Shown here one piece after another: positions 42,491 to 51,172 of a stretch of 64,000 nucleotides of DNA. The position numbers were made by a program, and so were the translations under genes. The notes below the pieces were generated by a model. The model made no database searches and had not been told where the DNA came from. It worked only from the letters and a program-made list of their open reading frames with translations. The DNA is taken from positions 434,001-498,000 of the forward strand of contig JBAYRL010000002.1 of NCBI GenBank assembly GCA_041676705.1, read 5' to 3'. This stretch comes from Acidimicrobiia bacterium. Lineage in GTDB: Bacteria; Actinomycetota; Acidimicrobiia; Acidimicrobiales; SKKL01. Numbering within the stretch: position 1 is the stretch's first letter; each line of letters begins with the position of its first letter.

Positions 42491-43576
42491 ATGCGAGTTG
42501 AGCGGTTATCGCTGGACGGTTTTCGCAATTATCGCCAAGCCGAGTTCGTATTTTCACCTGGGTTAACGGCCATTGTCGGTGCCAATGGTGAAGGCAAGAC
42601 GAATTTGGCTGAAGCCGTAGCCTTTTTGGCAACGTTGAGTTCGTTTCGCGGCGTAGCCAACGACGCATTGGTGGCCATTAACTCACCAGCAGCCATCATT
42701 CGCGCTGAAGGGGAGCGTAGTGGTCGCTCGTTGCTAATTGAGATCGAAATCTCATCGACCGGACGCACTCGAGCGCAGTTGAATCGCCAACGAATTACAA
42801 GAAACGCCGACCTGTTAGAAGCACTGCGGGTAACGGTGTTTTCACCGGATGACCTGGAGTTGGTGAAAGGTGCGCCGGCGTTACGCCGACGTTTCATGGA
42901 CGACTTGTTGGTGGCTCTCGACCCGCGCTTGGACCGGGTGCGCAGCGACTTGGAACGAATTCTAAAACAGCGCAATATGCTCTTGAAACAACTTGGAGGT
43001 CGTCTCGATACCGACACCGCCGCCACCCTTGAAGTTTGGGATGAACGCCTGGGCAGTGTTGGCAGCACCCTAGGTCAGCAACGGGCGAGCTTGGTTGAAA
43101 AGCTGCGACCAGAGGTGGCGGTGGCTTATGAGTCTTTGGCGGGCGAGCCGAGCCACATCGAACTGCACTACAGCCCGAGTTGGCTGGAAGACTATCCCGC
43201 GGCGTTGGAAGCTAGTCGGGAAGCTGATTTACGGCGGGGTATCACCCTTGAAGGGCCGCATCGAGATGAGTTTCATTTGGGGATTAACCAGTTGGTGGCC
43301 CGTACCCATGCTTCACAGGGTGAGCAGAGAACGTTGGCCATTGCGCTGCGAATGGCTGCCAACCGGATGATCACCAACGAACTAGGGGTCTCACCGATTT
43401 TGGTGCTGGATGACATTTTCTCGGAGCTTGACCCTCGCCGTAGCCAGGCGTTGTTAGATTCGCTACCACCTGGACAGACCCTGCTTACCACCGCTGGTGG
43501 TCTACCAGATGCTGCCAAGCCTGAGACGGTTTTGCATATTGAAGCCGGGCGAGTGATAGCCGATCATTACCCCTAA
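42491..43576 (+). CDS. recF: DNA replication and repair protein RecF
   Basis: 361 residues. The SMC-like ATPase shows Walker A GANGEGKTNLAEA (about 31-43), the EQRTLAIALRMA signature and Walker B ILVLDDIFSELD. It acts with RecO and RecR to load RecA at gaps. Position after dnaN is standard. Confidence 0.94.
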   Translation: MRVERLSLDGFRNYRQAEFVFSPGLTAIVGANGEGKTNLAEAVAFLATLSSFRGVANDALVAINSPAAIIRAEGERSGRSLLIEIEISSTGRTRAQLNRQRITRNADLLEALRVTVFSPDDLELVKGAPALRRRFMDDLLVALDPRLDRVRSDLERILKQRNMLLKQLGGRLDTDTAATLEVWDERLGSVGSTLGQQRASLVEKLRPEVAVAYESLAGEPSHIELHYSPSWLEDYPAALEASREADLRRGITLEGPHRDEFHLGINQLVARTHASQGEQRTLAIALRMAANRMITNELGVSPILVLDDIFSELDPRRSQALLDSLPPGQTLLTTAGGLPDAAKPETVLHIEAGRVIADHYP

Positions 43577-43598
43577 ATATGCCTACACTGGCAAGGCA

Positions 43599-43937
43599 AT
43601 GAGCCGGTTTCGACCATATTCTCCTTCAGAACGAGACCCATCGACCTCGCCACGACCGATAAAGAATTCGCTCGATCAGGTGTTGCGGGCATTAGGTTCA
43701 CCACCTGTGGACAAACTCACGTTATTACATGAGGAATGGGCGAAAATAGTGGGTGAGGCCATTGCTTCGGTGACCCAAATTGGGGCGTTGGTTGATGGTC
43801 GGCTCTCGGTGGCGGTTCCCGATGGTGGTTGGGCCAGTCAACTTCGCTGGATGGAAGCCGACTTAGTGCGTAAAATTGAGGCCTTTTTAGGCCCAGGAGT
43901 GGTTCTAGGCTTTGAAGTTCGCGTTCGTCCTCACTGA
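43599..43937 (+). CDS. dciA: DciA-like helicase loader (DUF721)
   Basis: 112 residues. The KH-like DUF721 core has LLHEEWAKIVGEAIASVTQI and the strand GRLSVAVPDGGWASQLRWME. DciA is the ancestral loader for DnaB in bacteria without DnaC, and it sits between recF and gyrB in actinobacteria. It presumably loads the intein-derived DnaB of this window. A disordered Ser/Pro/Arg start precedes the domain. Confidence 0.88.
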   Translation: MSRFRPYSPSERDPSTSPRPIKNSLDQVLRALGSPPVDKLTLLHEEWAKIVGEAIASVTQIGALVDGRLSVAVPDGGWASQLRWMEADLVRKIEAFLGPGVVLGFEVRVRPH

Positions 43938-43984
43938 GGCCCTAAAAACGCCATGAAATAGGGTTAACTAGGCTGTTTAATGGC

Positions 43985-46021
43985 GTGTGGGCTGGTATAA
44001 TTAAAGGACCACTTTTCGCAAAGGCAAGCGTTTATAACGCTGCTAGCGAACTTCGTTTCGAGGCGCGTAAATTGCGCTCTGCCGAAAGGCTCCGCTTGGC
44101 ATCCCAAATAGATTCATATGGCGCGAAAGACATTCAGGTTCTTGAGGGCCTAGAAGCTGTTCGTAAACGTCCTGGCATGTACATTGGCTCCACTGGTCCC
44201 AGCGGTCTGCACCACCTTGTTTATGAGGTTGTGGATAACGCTGTGGACGAGGCCATGGCAGGCCACTGCGACCGTATAGATATTGTCTTGTGGCCCGACG
44301 GTAGTTGCGAAATTATCGACGACGGTCGTGGTATCCCAGTTGACCCTCATCCTCAATATCCCGAAATGTCGGCGGCCGAGGTTGTTCTCACCGTATTGCA
44401 CGCTGGCGGCAAGTTCGGCGGCGACGGCTACAAAGTCTCTGGGGGTCTGCACGGCGTTGGTGTGTCGGTGGTGAACGCCCTTTCAACACGGGTTGAAGTC
44501 ACCATTGATCGCGATGATATTCGCTATCGAATGAGTTTTATAAACGGAGGCAAGCTGGAATCGGCGTTGGCACCAGCCGGTGAATCGCCCCAAGGCCGCC
44601 GCGGTACTGCCGTTCGCTTTTGGCCCGATCCAGCAATTTTTGAAGATCTGCATTTCGATGCTAAGACCCTGCTAGAACGCTTCCAGATGATGGCGTTTTT
44701 GAACCGTGGCCTCGAAATTTCGTTCTCAGACAAGCGCCACGATTCCGAAGCCCGTGAAGAGCTTTACCGTTACGACGGCGGCATCATCGACTTCGTGCGG
44801 CATGTAAATGCCAGCAAAGAACCGCTGTTTGAGGCGGTTGGATACCTGGCTCAAGAAGAAGAAGTTCAAGAAGTCGAGCTGGCCTTCCAATGGAACACCG
44901 GGTACCACGACGGCATTCATTCCTTTGCTAACGGCATCAACACCACCGAGGGGGGAATGCACGTTGAAGGTTTCCGTAAATCTCTAACCAACGTCATCAA
45001 CAAATACGCTCGAGCCAAGAACATCCTGAAAGAACGCGATGAGAACCTACAAGGCGAAGATATTCGTGAAGGTCTCACCGCCATCATCAGTGTTCGACTG
45101 CAAGAGCCACAGTTTGAGGGCCAAACCAAAGCCAAGTTGGGCAACGTTTCAATTCGGTCCTTAGTAGAACGAGCTACGAATGAGAAGCTGGCCGACTGGT
45201 TGGAAGAGAATCCAACGGAAGCCAAAGCTATCGTGGCCAAAGCAACCCAAGCCGCCCGGGCTCGCATCGCCGCTCAATCAGCACGTGCTGCTACCCGACG
45301 TAAATCGGCCCTTGATGGTGCTGGATTGCCCGGTAAGTTAACCGACTGTTCCTCGAACAACCCCGAAGAGTGCGAGCTTTACATTGTTGAGGGCAACTCG
45401 GCCGGAGGTTCGGCCAAAGACGCCCGCGATCCTCGTACCATGGCCATCTTGCCAATTCGAGGCAAAATTTTGAACGTTGAGCGGGCCCGCGAAGACAAAA
45501 TGCTGGCCAACTTGGAAGTTCAAGCCTTAGTACAAGCTATTGGCGGCAGTATCGGCGAAGAGTTCGATGTTTCTAAGGCGCGCTACCACAAGGTGATACT
45601 TCTAGCTGATGCCGACGTGGACGGTAGCCACATTCGCACCTTGTTGCTCACCTTTTTCTTCCGCCAAATGAAAGATTTGGTAGCAGCAGGCATGGTTTAC
45701 ATTGCGCAACCCCCGTTGTATTCCACCGAAGTTGGCAAGTCGAAGATTTACTTGAAGGACGACGTCGCCAAAGCTGAGTTTTTGGCTGAACACCCCAATC
45801 ATAAAGCTGAATTTCAACGGCTTAAGGGCTTAGGCGAAATGGACGCCGAAGAACTTTGGGCCACCACCATGGACCCTGAACAGCGAACGTTGTTGCAGGT
45901 CACCGTAGAGGCAGCCACGGTGGCCGACGAAGTGTTTTCCATTCTCATGGGCGAAGACGTCGAAAGTCGTAAGCGCTTCATCCAAACCAACGCTAAAGAC
46001 GCAAGGTTCTTAGACATCTAA
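43985..46021 (+). CDS. gyrB: DNA gyrase subunit B
   Basis: 678 residues from the first GTG. Conserved sequence starts near residue 46 (YGAKDIQVLEGLEAVRKR), so a TTG about 38 codons in is another start. The GHKL ATPase has the EVVDNAVDEAMAG helix and HAGGKFGG; the TOPRIM part has VEGNSAGGSAKDARD and DADVDGSHIRTLLL; the end holds the GyrA-binding tail. It powers negative supercoiling. The stop overlaps the gyrA ATG by one base (TAATG). Confidence 0.95.
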   Translation: MWAGIIKGPLFAKASVYNAASELRFEARKLRSAERLRLASQIDSYGAKDIQVLEGLEAVRKRPGMYIGSTGPSGLHHLVYEVVDNAVDEAMAGHCDRIDIVLWPDGSCEIIDDGRGIPVDPHPQYPEMSAAEVVLTVLHAGGKFGGDGYKVSGGLHGVGVSVVNALSTRVEVTIDRDDIRYRMSFINGGKLESALAPAGESPQGRRGTAVRFWPDPAIFEDLHFDAKTLLERFQMMAFLNRGLEISFSDKRHDSEAREELYRYDGGIIDFVRHVNASKEPLFEAVGYLAQEEEVQEVELAFQWNTGYHDGIHSFANGINTTEGGMHVEGFRKSLTNVINKYARAKNILKERDENLQGEDIREGLTAIISVRLQEPQFEGQTKAKLGNVSIRSLVERATNEKLADWLEENPTEAKAIVAKATQAARARIAAQSARAATRRKSALDGAGLPGKLTDCSSNNPEECELYIVEGNSAGGSAKDARDPRTMAILPIRGKILNVERAREDKMLANLEVQALVQAIGGSIGEEFDVSKARYHKVILLADADVDGSHIRTLLLTFFFRQMKDLVAAGMVYIAQPPLYSTEVGKSKIYLKDDVAKAEFLAEHPNHKAEFQRLKGLGEMDAEELWATTMDPEQRTLLQVTVEAATVADEVFSILMGEDVESRKRFIQTNAKDARFLDI

Positions 46022-48741
46022 TGGCAGATAACGAAAATTCCTCCGACGAAGAACCAACACCGGTAGATCCCAATAACCCCGGTCAAAATGGGGCCGAACC
46101 TGAAGGCATTTCCGTAGATGAAGCCGCGGAATTGGTGGCCCTAGGTGGGGTGCAGCCCATCGAAATCGAACGCGAGATGGAGCAGTCGTTCCTCGAATAT
46201 GCGATGTCGGTGATCGTGGCCCGTGCCTTGCCCGATGCTCGTGATGGACTAAAGCCTGTACACCGCCGCATTTTATGGGCAATGTCGGAAGGGGGCCTTC
46301 GCCCCGACCGTTCGCACGTGAAGTGCGCCACCGTCGTAGGCGATGTGCTTGGCAAATACCACCCCCACGGTGACCAGTCGGTATACGACGCCCTGGTGCG
46401 GATGGGTCAGCCCTTTAGTATTCGCCACACCCTGATCGACCCCCATGGCAACTTTGGTTCTCCAAGTGATCCTCCGGCGGCTTATCGCTATACCGAATGC
46501 CGTTTGGCGCCAATTGCCATGGAATTGTTGGCTGACATAGGCGAAGACACGGTTGACTTTTCGTCAAACTTCGATGGTCGTCACGAAGAGCCCGATGTAT
46601 TGCCATCACGTTTTCCAAATCTGCTGGTAAATGGCAGCCAAGGCATTGCCGTTGGTATGGCCACCAATATTCCGCCTCACAACTTAGGTGAGGTGATCGA
46701 TGCCACCGTGCATCTGATTAACAACCCCGACGCCAGCGTGGAAGACCTGATGGCCTTTGTGAAAGGTCCCGATTTCCCCACCGGCGGTTTTATCATGGGC
46801 CGTGCTGGTATTGCTTCTGCTTATCGCACCGGTCGAGGATCAGTTCGTATTCGAGCGCGGGCCGAAATTGTGGAACGCAATGGCGGCGACCAAATCGTAG
46901 TCACCGAGATTCCTTACCAAACCAGCGTCGAGCAGATTGAACAGAAGGCCGCTGAGCTGGTCGAACGTCGTGAAATCGAAGGTATTCGAGCCATCAGAAA
47001 CGAGTCAGCCAAGGGCGTAACTCGACTGGTCTTCGACCTCAAGCGCGATGCCCCGGCCTTGGTAATTCTGAATCAGCTTTACAAATACACCCCGCTGCAA
47101 ACCAGCTTTGCGGTGAACATGGTGGCGCTAGTCGACGGCGTGCCACGCACGTTAAATCTACGCGACGCACTCTTGGCTTACGTCGACCACCAAATTGAAG
47201 TGGTTACTCGTCGTTCGGAATTCCGGCTCGCCAAAGCCCAAGATCGGGCACATATTGTCGAAGGCCTTATTCGAGCGCTTGATCTGATGGACCAAATCAT
47301 CGCCACCATTCGAGCCTCAGCCGACACGGCCACCGCCCGAGCGGCTTTAATGGCAGCACCTTTTGAGTTCTCGGAAATTCAGGCCACCCATATTTTAGAA
47401 ATGGCGTTGCGTCGGCTCACCCAACTTGGTCGAACCGAACTCGAAGAAGAGTACGCCAAGTTGATGGCCACCATCGCCGAACTTCAAGAGATTCTGGGTA
47501 GCGAAGGCAGACTTCGTGAGGTTATTTGCGAAGAGATCAGCACAATTCGCGAGAAGTTTGCGACCCCTAGGCGCTGCGAGTTGCAGGTTGATTTTGGTGA
47601 TATCGATATCGAAGACCTGATCGATGACGAAGAGGTAGTGGTCACCCTTTCCGATCGCGGCTATATCAAGACCGTTTCAATTGATGCCTTCCGTACCCAA
47701 CAGCGAGGCGGTGTCGGTGTAGCCGGAGCGAGACTGCGTGACGACGATTTTGTGACCCAGGTTATCCACACCTCGGCACACGCTTATCTGCTGTTTTTCT
47801 CAAACCGGGGGCGGGTTTACCGCTTGAAAGCTCACCAGATTCCCATGATGGACCGCACCGCCCGGGGCATGGCCATTGTGAACCTGCTGCAGCTACAACC
47901 TGACGAGAAAATTCAGGCTTTAATCGATACCCGTGACTACGAAACCAGTCGCTACTTGTTCTTCGCAACCAAACAGGGTCAAGTAAAGAAAACTCGTTTC
48001 AGCGATTACGACTCATCGCTTCGTGCTGGGCTCATCGCTCTACGTTTACGAGACGATGACGAGTTGGTATCGGTGTTCCCCACTTCGGGTGAAAGCGACA
48101 TTTTGATGACTTCAAAACGAGGTCAAACCATTCGCTTCACCGAGTCTGAAGTTCGCCCGATGGGCCGTGCCGCAAGCGGGGTGCGCGGTATGCGACTACG
48201 TGAAGGTGACCAGGTTGTAGCCGCCGACGTGGTTCGAGAAGACGCTGATTATGTCATTCTCACCGATCATGGTTACGGCAAACGCACGCTGACCACCGAA
48301 TTTCCGCGTAAAGGCCGAGGTACCCTCGGTGTCCGTGGAATGGCGCTGAACGAGCAGCGCGGCGAAGTTGTTTCAGCGTTTCTAGCCAATGAGTTGGACG
48401 AAATTGTGGTTATTAGCTCGGGTGGAATTCTCATCCGAACCAAAGTCGCCAACATTTCTACCCAAGGCCGGACTGCTACCGGGGTACGGGTGATGAGTCT
48501 CGATGAAGGTTCTAAGGTGGCCTCGGTGGCCTTAGTTGCACCTAATGGTGCCGACGAAGACGAATACGGTGAAGCCGATGCACTCGGTTTAGGAACCGAG
48601 GTCGTTGGAACTACTGGTGCCGATGTCACTGCCGACAACGATGTTACGGCTGAAATTGCTGATGACGCGGCGGTCGAATTTGCGCAAGATCAGGAAATAA
48701 TCGTGGGTTTGCCAGAAGAGAGCGACGAGCAAGACGATTAA
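46021..48741 (+). CDS. gyrA: DNA gyrase subunit A
   Basis: 906 residues. An acidic extension (about 1-40) precedes the breakage domain with the catalytic Tyr in YRYTECRL. The quinolone region reads HPHGDQSVYDALVRM, with Gln where E. coli has Ser83, and the next block is DPHGNFGS instead of DGQGNFGS. The C-terminal beta-pinwheel follows, and its GyrA box is QQRGGVG rather than QRRGGKG. A strongly acidic tail of about 60 residues ends the protein. It is coupled to gyrB. Confidence 0.95.
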   Translation: MADNENSSDEEPTPVDPNNPGQNGAEPEGISVDEAAELVALGGVQPIEIEREMEQSFLEYAMSVIVARALPDARDGLKPVHRRILWAMSEGGLRPDRSHVKCATVVGDVLGKYHPHGDQSVYDALVRMGQPFSIRHTLIDPHGNFGSPSDPPAAYRYTECRLAPIAMELLADIGEDTVDFSSNFDGRHEEPDVLPSRFPNLLVNGSQGIAVGMATNIPPHNLGEVIDATVHLINNPDASVEDLMAFVKGPDFPTGGFIMGRAGIASAYRTGRGSVRIRARAEIVERNGGDQIVVTEIPYQTSVEQIEQKAAELVERREIEGIRAIRNESAKGVTRLVFDLKRDAPALVILNQLYKYTPLQTSFAVNMVALVDGVPRTLNLRDALLAYVDHQIEVVTRRSEFRLAKAQDRAHIVEGLIRALDLMDQIIATIRASADTATARAALMAAPFEFSEIQATHILEMALRRLTQLGRTELEEEYAKLMATIAELQEILGSEGRLREVICEEISTIREKFATPRRCELQVDFGDIDIEDLIDDEEVVVTLSDRGYIKTVSIDAFRTQQRGGVGVAGARLRDDDFVTQVIHTSAHAYLLFFSNRGRVYRLKAHQIPMMDRTARGMAIVNLLQLQPDEKIQALIDTRDYETSRYLFFATKQGQVKKTRFSDYDSSLRAGLIALRLRDDDELVSVFPTSGESDILMTSKRGQTIRFTESEVRPMGRAASGVRGMRLREGDQVVAADVVREDADYVILTDHGYGKRTLTTEFPRKGRGTLGVRGMALNEQRGEVVSAFLANELDEIVVISSGGILIRTKVANISTQGRTATGVRVMSLDEGSKVASVALVAPNGADEDEYGEADALGLGTEVVGTTGADVTADNDVTAEIADDAAVEFAQDQEIIVGLPEESDEQDD

Positions 48742-48844
48742 TGCCGAAGATCACCTAGAACTTGGGTGTTGCTAACCGAGCGGCCTCTACTTCCTCTTTG
48801 TAACTACTTCCCCTGTTTAACCCAACCAGTTTTTGGATGGAATC

Positions 48845-49231
48845 ATGGAAGTACGTGGACCGCTCGAAGCAAGTTTTGTTCGCCAAACTCGAGGTAACAA
48901 GAGCGAATACGGTTCGGTGTTGCCCTTAATGGCCGTGCTACTAGTCGCAACGGCGGCCGCTATTTGGGGTCTGGCCACTTATGGGTCTCTGTTAATTGAA
49001 CGTGCTGAAGCTCAAAGCGCAGCTGACGCCGCAGCTTTAGCGGCAGGCCTAGGCAGCGACGACGACGCCCGCCTGGTGGCCAATGCCAACGGCGCAACTC
49101 TTGTGTGGATAAAGCGCAGCGGTGCCCAGGTGGAAGTAAAGGTGCAAGTAGGCCGAGCTCATGCTCGTGCTCGTGCCGAAATCGAGCGGCATTACCAAGG
49201 GCCACGCTATGAAACCGCTTCGATACCCTAG
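48845..49231 (+). CDS. TadE/Flp-pilin-like exported protein
   Basis: 128 residues from the ATG at 48845; a TTG four codons earlier is also possible. A basic start, one TM helix (about 28-48, LPLMAVLLVATAAAIWGLATYG) and the RAEAQSAADAAALAAG stretch right after are the mark of Rv3654c/TadE-like pseudopilins. The rest is a short exported domain. No tad secretion gene is in the window, so it stands alone after gyrA. Confidence 0.7.
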   Translation: MEVRGPLEASFVRQTRGNKSEYGSVLPLMAVLLVATAAAIWGLATYGSLLIERAEAQSAADAAALAAGLGSDDDARLVANANGATLVWIKRSGAQVEVKVQVGRAHARARAEIERHYQGPRYETASIP

Positions 49232-49259
49232 GTGGATGATCATGCCGTAGACTGGTGAA

Positions 49260-49838
49260 ATGCCTGAACGCCCTAATGCACCCAACGCACGTGCTGAAGC
49301 GCCGACACAACAGCGCGAGGGCGCACCCAAAGCCGATCGCCGAAATCCCGTAGTTTCTAAGCCTGTACCTCAATTAGGTTTGACCAGAAAGAGGCCGACC
49401 GCCAAGGCGAACTCGTCCGCCAAGGGTGATCTGGTTACCCAACCAAAAGCAACCGGTGGTTTTCGGGCCCGACGAGTTCATCGCGTTGTCCTGCGGGTCG
49501 ATCCATGGTCAGTGCTAAAGCTGTCGTTGGTTTTTCTATTCTGCTTTTGGTTGATGATGGTGATCGCCGCCATTTTGATGTGGGGAGCAGCGGTTTCATC
49601 GGGAACCGTTACCAACCTCGAAGATTTCATCGCCACCTTGTTGAGCTTTGAAGAATTCAAGCTCAACGGCAGTCAAATTTTGCGCTTTTTCGCAATGTTG
49701 GGTCTGATCATGGTCTTCGTAGGCACCGCGCTAAGCGCCATCGTCGCAGTATTGTTCAACCTGGTTACTTCGGTAATCGGTGGCGTTCGCTTTACGGTGA
49801 TCGAAGAAGAATCTATGCGCCGGATCATTCGCGAATAG
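49260..49838 (+). CDS. DUF3566 membrane protein
   Basis: 192 residues. A disordered Pro/Lys/Ala-rich start (about 1-70) leads into VHRVVLRVDPWSVLKLSLVF, two TM helices (about 82-105 and 140-165) and an amphipathic end (GGVRFTVIEEE). This is the DUF3566 family, whose mycobacterial member Rv0007 lies right after gyrA. The function is unknown; a link to division or growth is only inferred from synteny. Confidence 0.88.
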   Translation: MPERPNAPNARAEAPTQQREGAPKADRRNPVVSKPVPQLGLTRKRPTAKANSSAKGDLVTQPKATGGFRARRVHRVVLRVDPWSVLKLSLVFLFCFWLMMVIAAILMWGAAVSSGTVTNLEDFIATLLSFEEFKLNGSQILRFFAMLGLIMVFVGTALSAIVAVLFNLVTSVIGGVRFTVIEEESMRRIIRE

Positions 49839-49908
49839 CAACGGTCGAAACTCTAGTGGTGGAAGTAGCACCTAAGCGCGGGTTCGTACTACGGTTTTAC
49901 TTTCCTGC

Positions 49909-49982
<74 letters not shown>

Positions 49983-50031
49983 CGAATCCGCTGGCCCACA
50001 GGCTTTAGCGTATGAGTTGCCGGAGGAGAAA

Positions 50032-50172
50032 ATGCTAACCACTATCCGACGGGCCCTAGTGGCATTTAGTATTGCTGGTTTGGTAGCCGCTGTGCTGCGG
50101 CTACGTGGTGCGGGTGGAACGCCGCCCACAAATGGTGGTTGGCGTGAACTAAGCGGATCTGAACTTCGCTGA
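50032..50172 (+). CDS. Small single-TM protein (46 aa)
   Basis: ATG at 50032 with GGAGGAG five bases upstream; 46 codons to the TGA at 50170-50172. A basic start (MLTTIRRALVAF) leads into one hydrophobic helix (about 7-23), then a polar tail rich in Gly/Thr/Pro ending WRELSGSELR. One base separates the stop from the next gene's ATG (50174), so the two are coupled. I do not recognise the family, but the ribosome site and coupling argue that it is real. Confidence 0.65.
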   Translation: MLTTIRRALVAFSIAGLVAAVLRLRGAGGTPPTNGGWRELSGSELR

Positions 50173-50173
50173 T

Positions 50174-51172
50174 ATGGCTGCCACGACCGTAAAAATTGTT
50201 GGCTTAGGTGCCGTTGGCTCAAGGGTGGCTCGCCAACTCGCCTCGTCACCCGAGGTTGGCACCATAGCGTTGTGGGATTCCAACGCCCCTAAAACACAAG
50301 CCGTGGCCCACTCGCTCGGTGCCGCTGCAAAGATAGATTCCTCTGCCACGAGCGTAGAACTGGCACCCAAACTAGTGGTGTTAGCCACCCCGGTCGGAAC
50401 CCATGTGGAACTAGCGCAAGCTTATCTGGCGCAAAATATCTCGGTGGTTTCGGTTTCCGATTCAGTAGAAGACGTGCAGGGTTTGATGGGTCTCGACGCT
50501 GAGGCTAGAGAACGCGGCGTGTCGGTGGTGGTAGGAGCTGGCTTTTCACCCGGTTTAAGCTGTGTTTTAGCTAAACACGCTGGCGCTCTGTTCAGCCAAG
50601 TTGAAGAAATCCATGTCGCTACTACCGGTACCGGTGGACCGGCTTGCGCCAGACAACATCACCGTGCGTTGAGCTCAATTTCAATCGACTGGCGTGATGG
50701 AGTGTGGCAAAGCCGACAGGGTGGCTCGGGCCGTACCTTGTGCTGGTTCCCAGACCCGGTGGGTGCCAAAGATTGTTATCGGGCTGCTCGTCCCGAGGCT
50801 CTACTTTTGGCCCCGGCTTTTCCGGGTTTGGAGCGGGCAACCTCACGGGTTTCAGCTACCCGGCGTGACCGAATCACAGCCTGGTTACCCATGCTTTATC
50901 GACCCCATCCCGAAGGTGGCCCGGGTGCCATCCGGGTGGAAGTTCACGGCCGTATCGACGATCGAAGCGACGTGGTCGTGTACGGAGTAATGGACAGACC
51001 AGCAGTAGCAGCCGGCGGAGTGGCGGCCGTAAGCGCTTTGGCCGTGTTAAACAACACTGTGTTACGCCAGGGTGCCGCTGGTTTGGCCGAACTTGTGGAA
51101 CCGGTACCGTTTCTGGCTGACTTACAACGCCGCGGCATTAAAGCTGCTGTGTTTGAGGGCGTTACTGTCTAG
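50174..51172 (+). CDS. NAD(P)-binding oxidoreductase, saccharopine/DapB-like
   Basis: 332 residues. A Rossmann start VKIVGLGAVGSRVARQLA (about 6-23), LWDSNAPK, VVLATPVGTHVELA and GAGFSPGLSCVLAKHAG resemble the saccharopine-dehydrogenase or homoserine/dihydrodipicolinate-reductase type. The substrate is not clear. It is coupled to the preceding 46-codon gene. The end overlaps the convergent P-type ATPase by 11 bp. Confidence 0.75.
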   Translation: MAATTVKIVGLGAVGSRVARQLASSPEVGTIALWDSNAPKTQAVAHSLGAAAKIDSSATSVELAPKLVVLATPVGTHVELAQAYLAQNISVVSVSDSVEDVQGLMGLDAEARERGVSVVVGAGFSPGLSCVLAKHAGALFSQVEEIHVATTGTGGPACARQHHRALSSISIDWRDGVWQSRQGGSGRTLCWFPDPVGAKDCYRAARPEALLLAPAFPGLERATSRVSATRRDRITAWLPMLYRPHPEGGPGAIRVEVHGRIDDRSDVVVYGVMDRPAVAAGGVAAVSALAVLNNTVLRQGAAGLAELVEPVPFLADLQRRGIKAAVFEGVTV

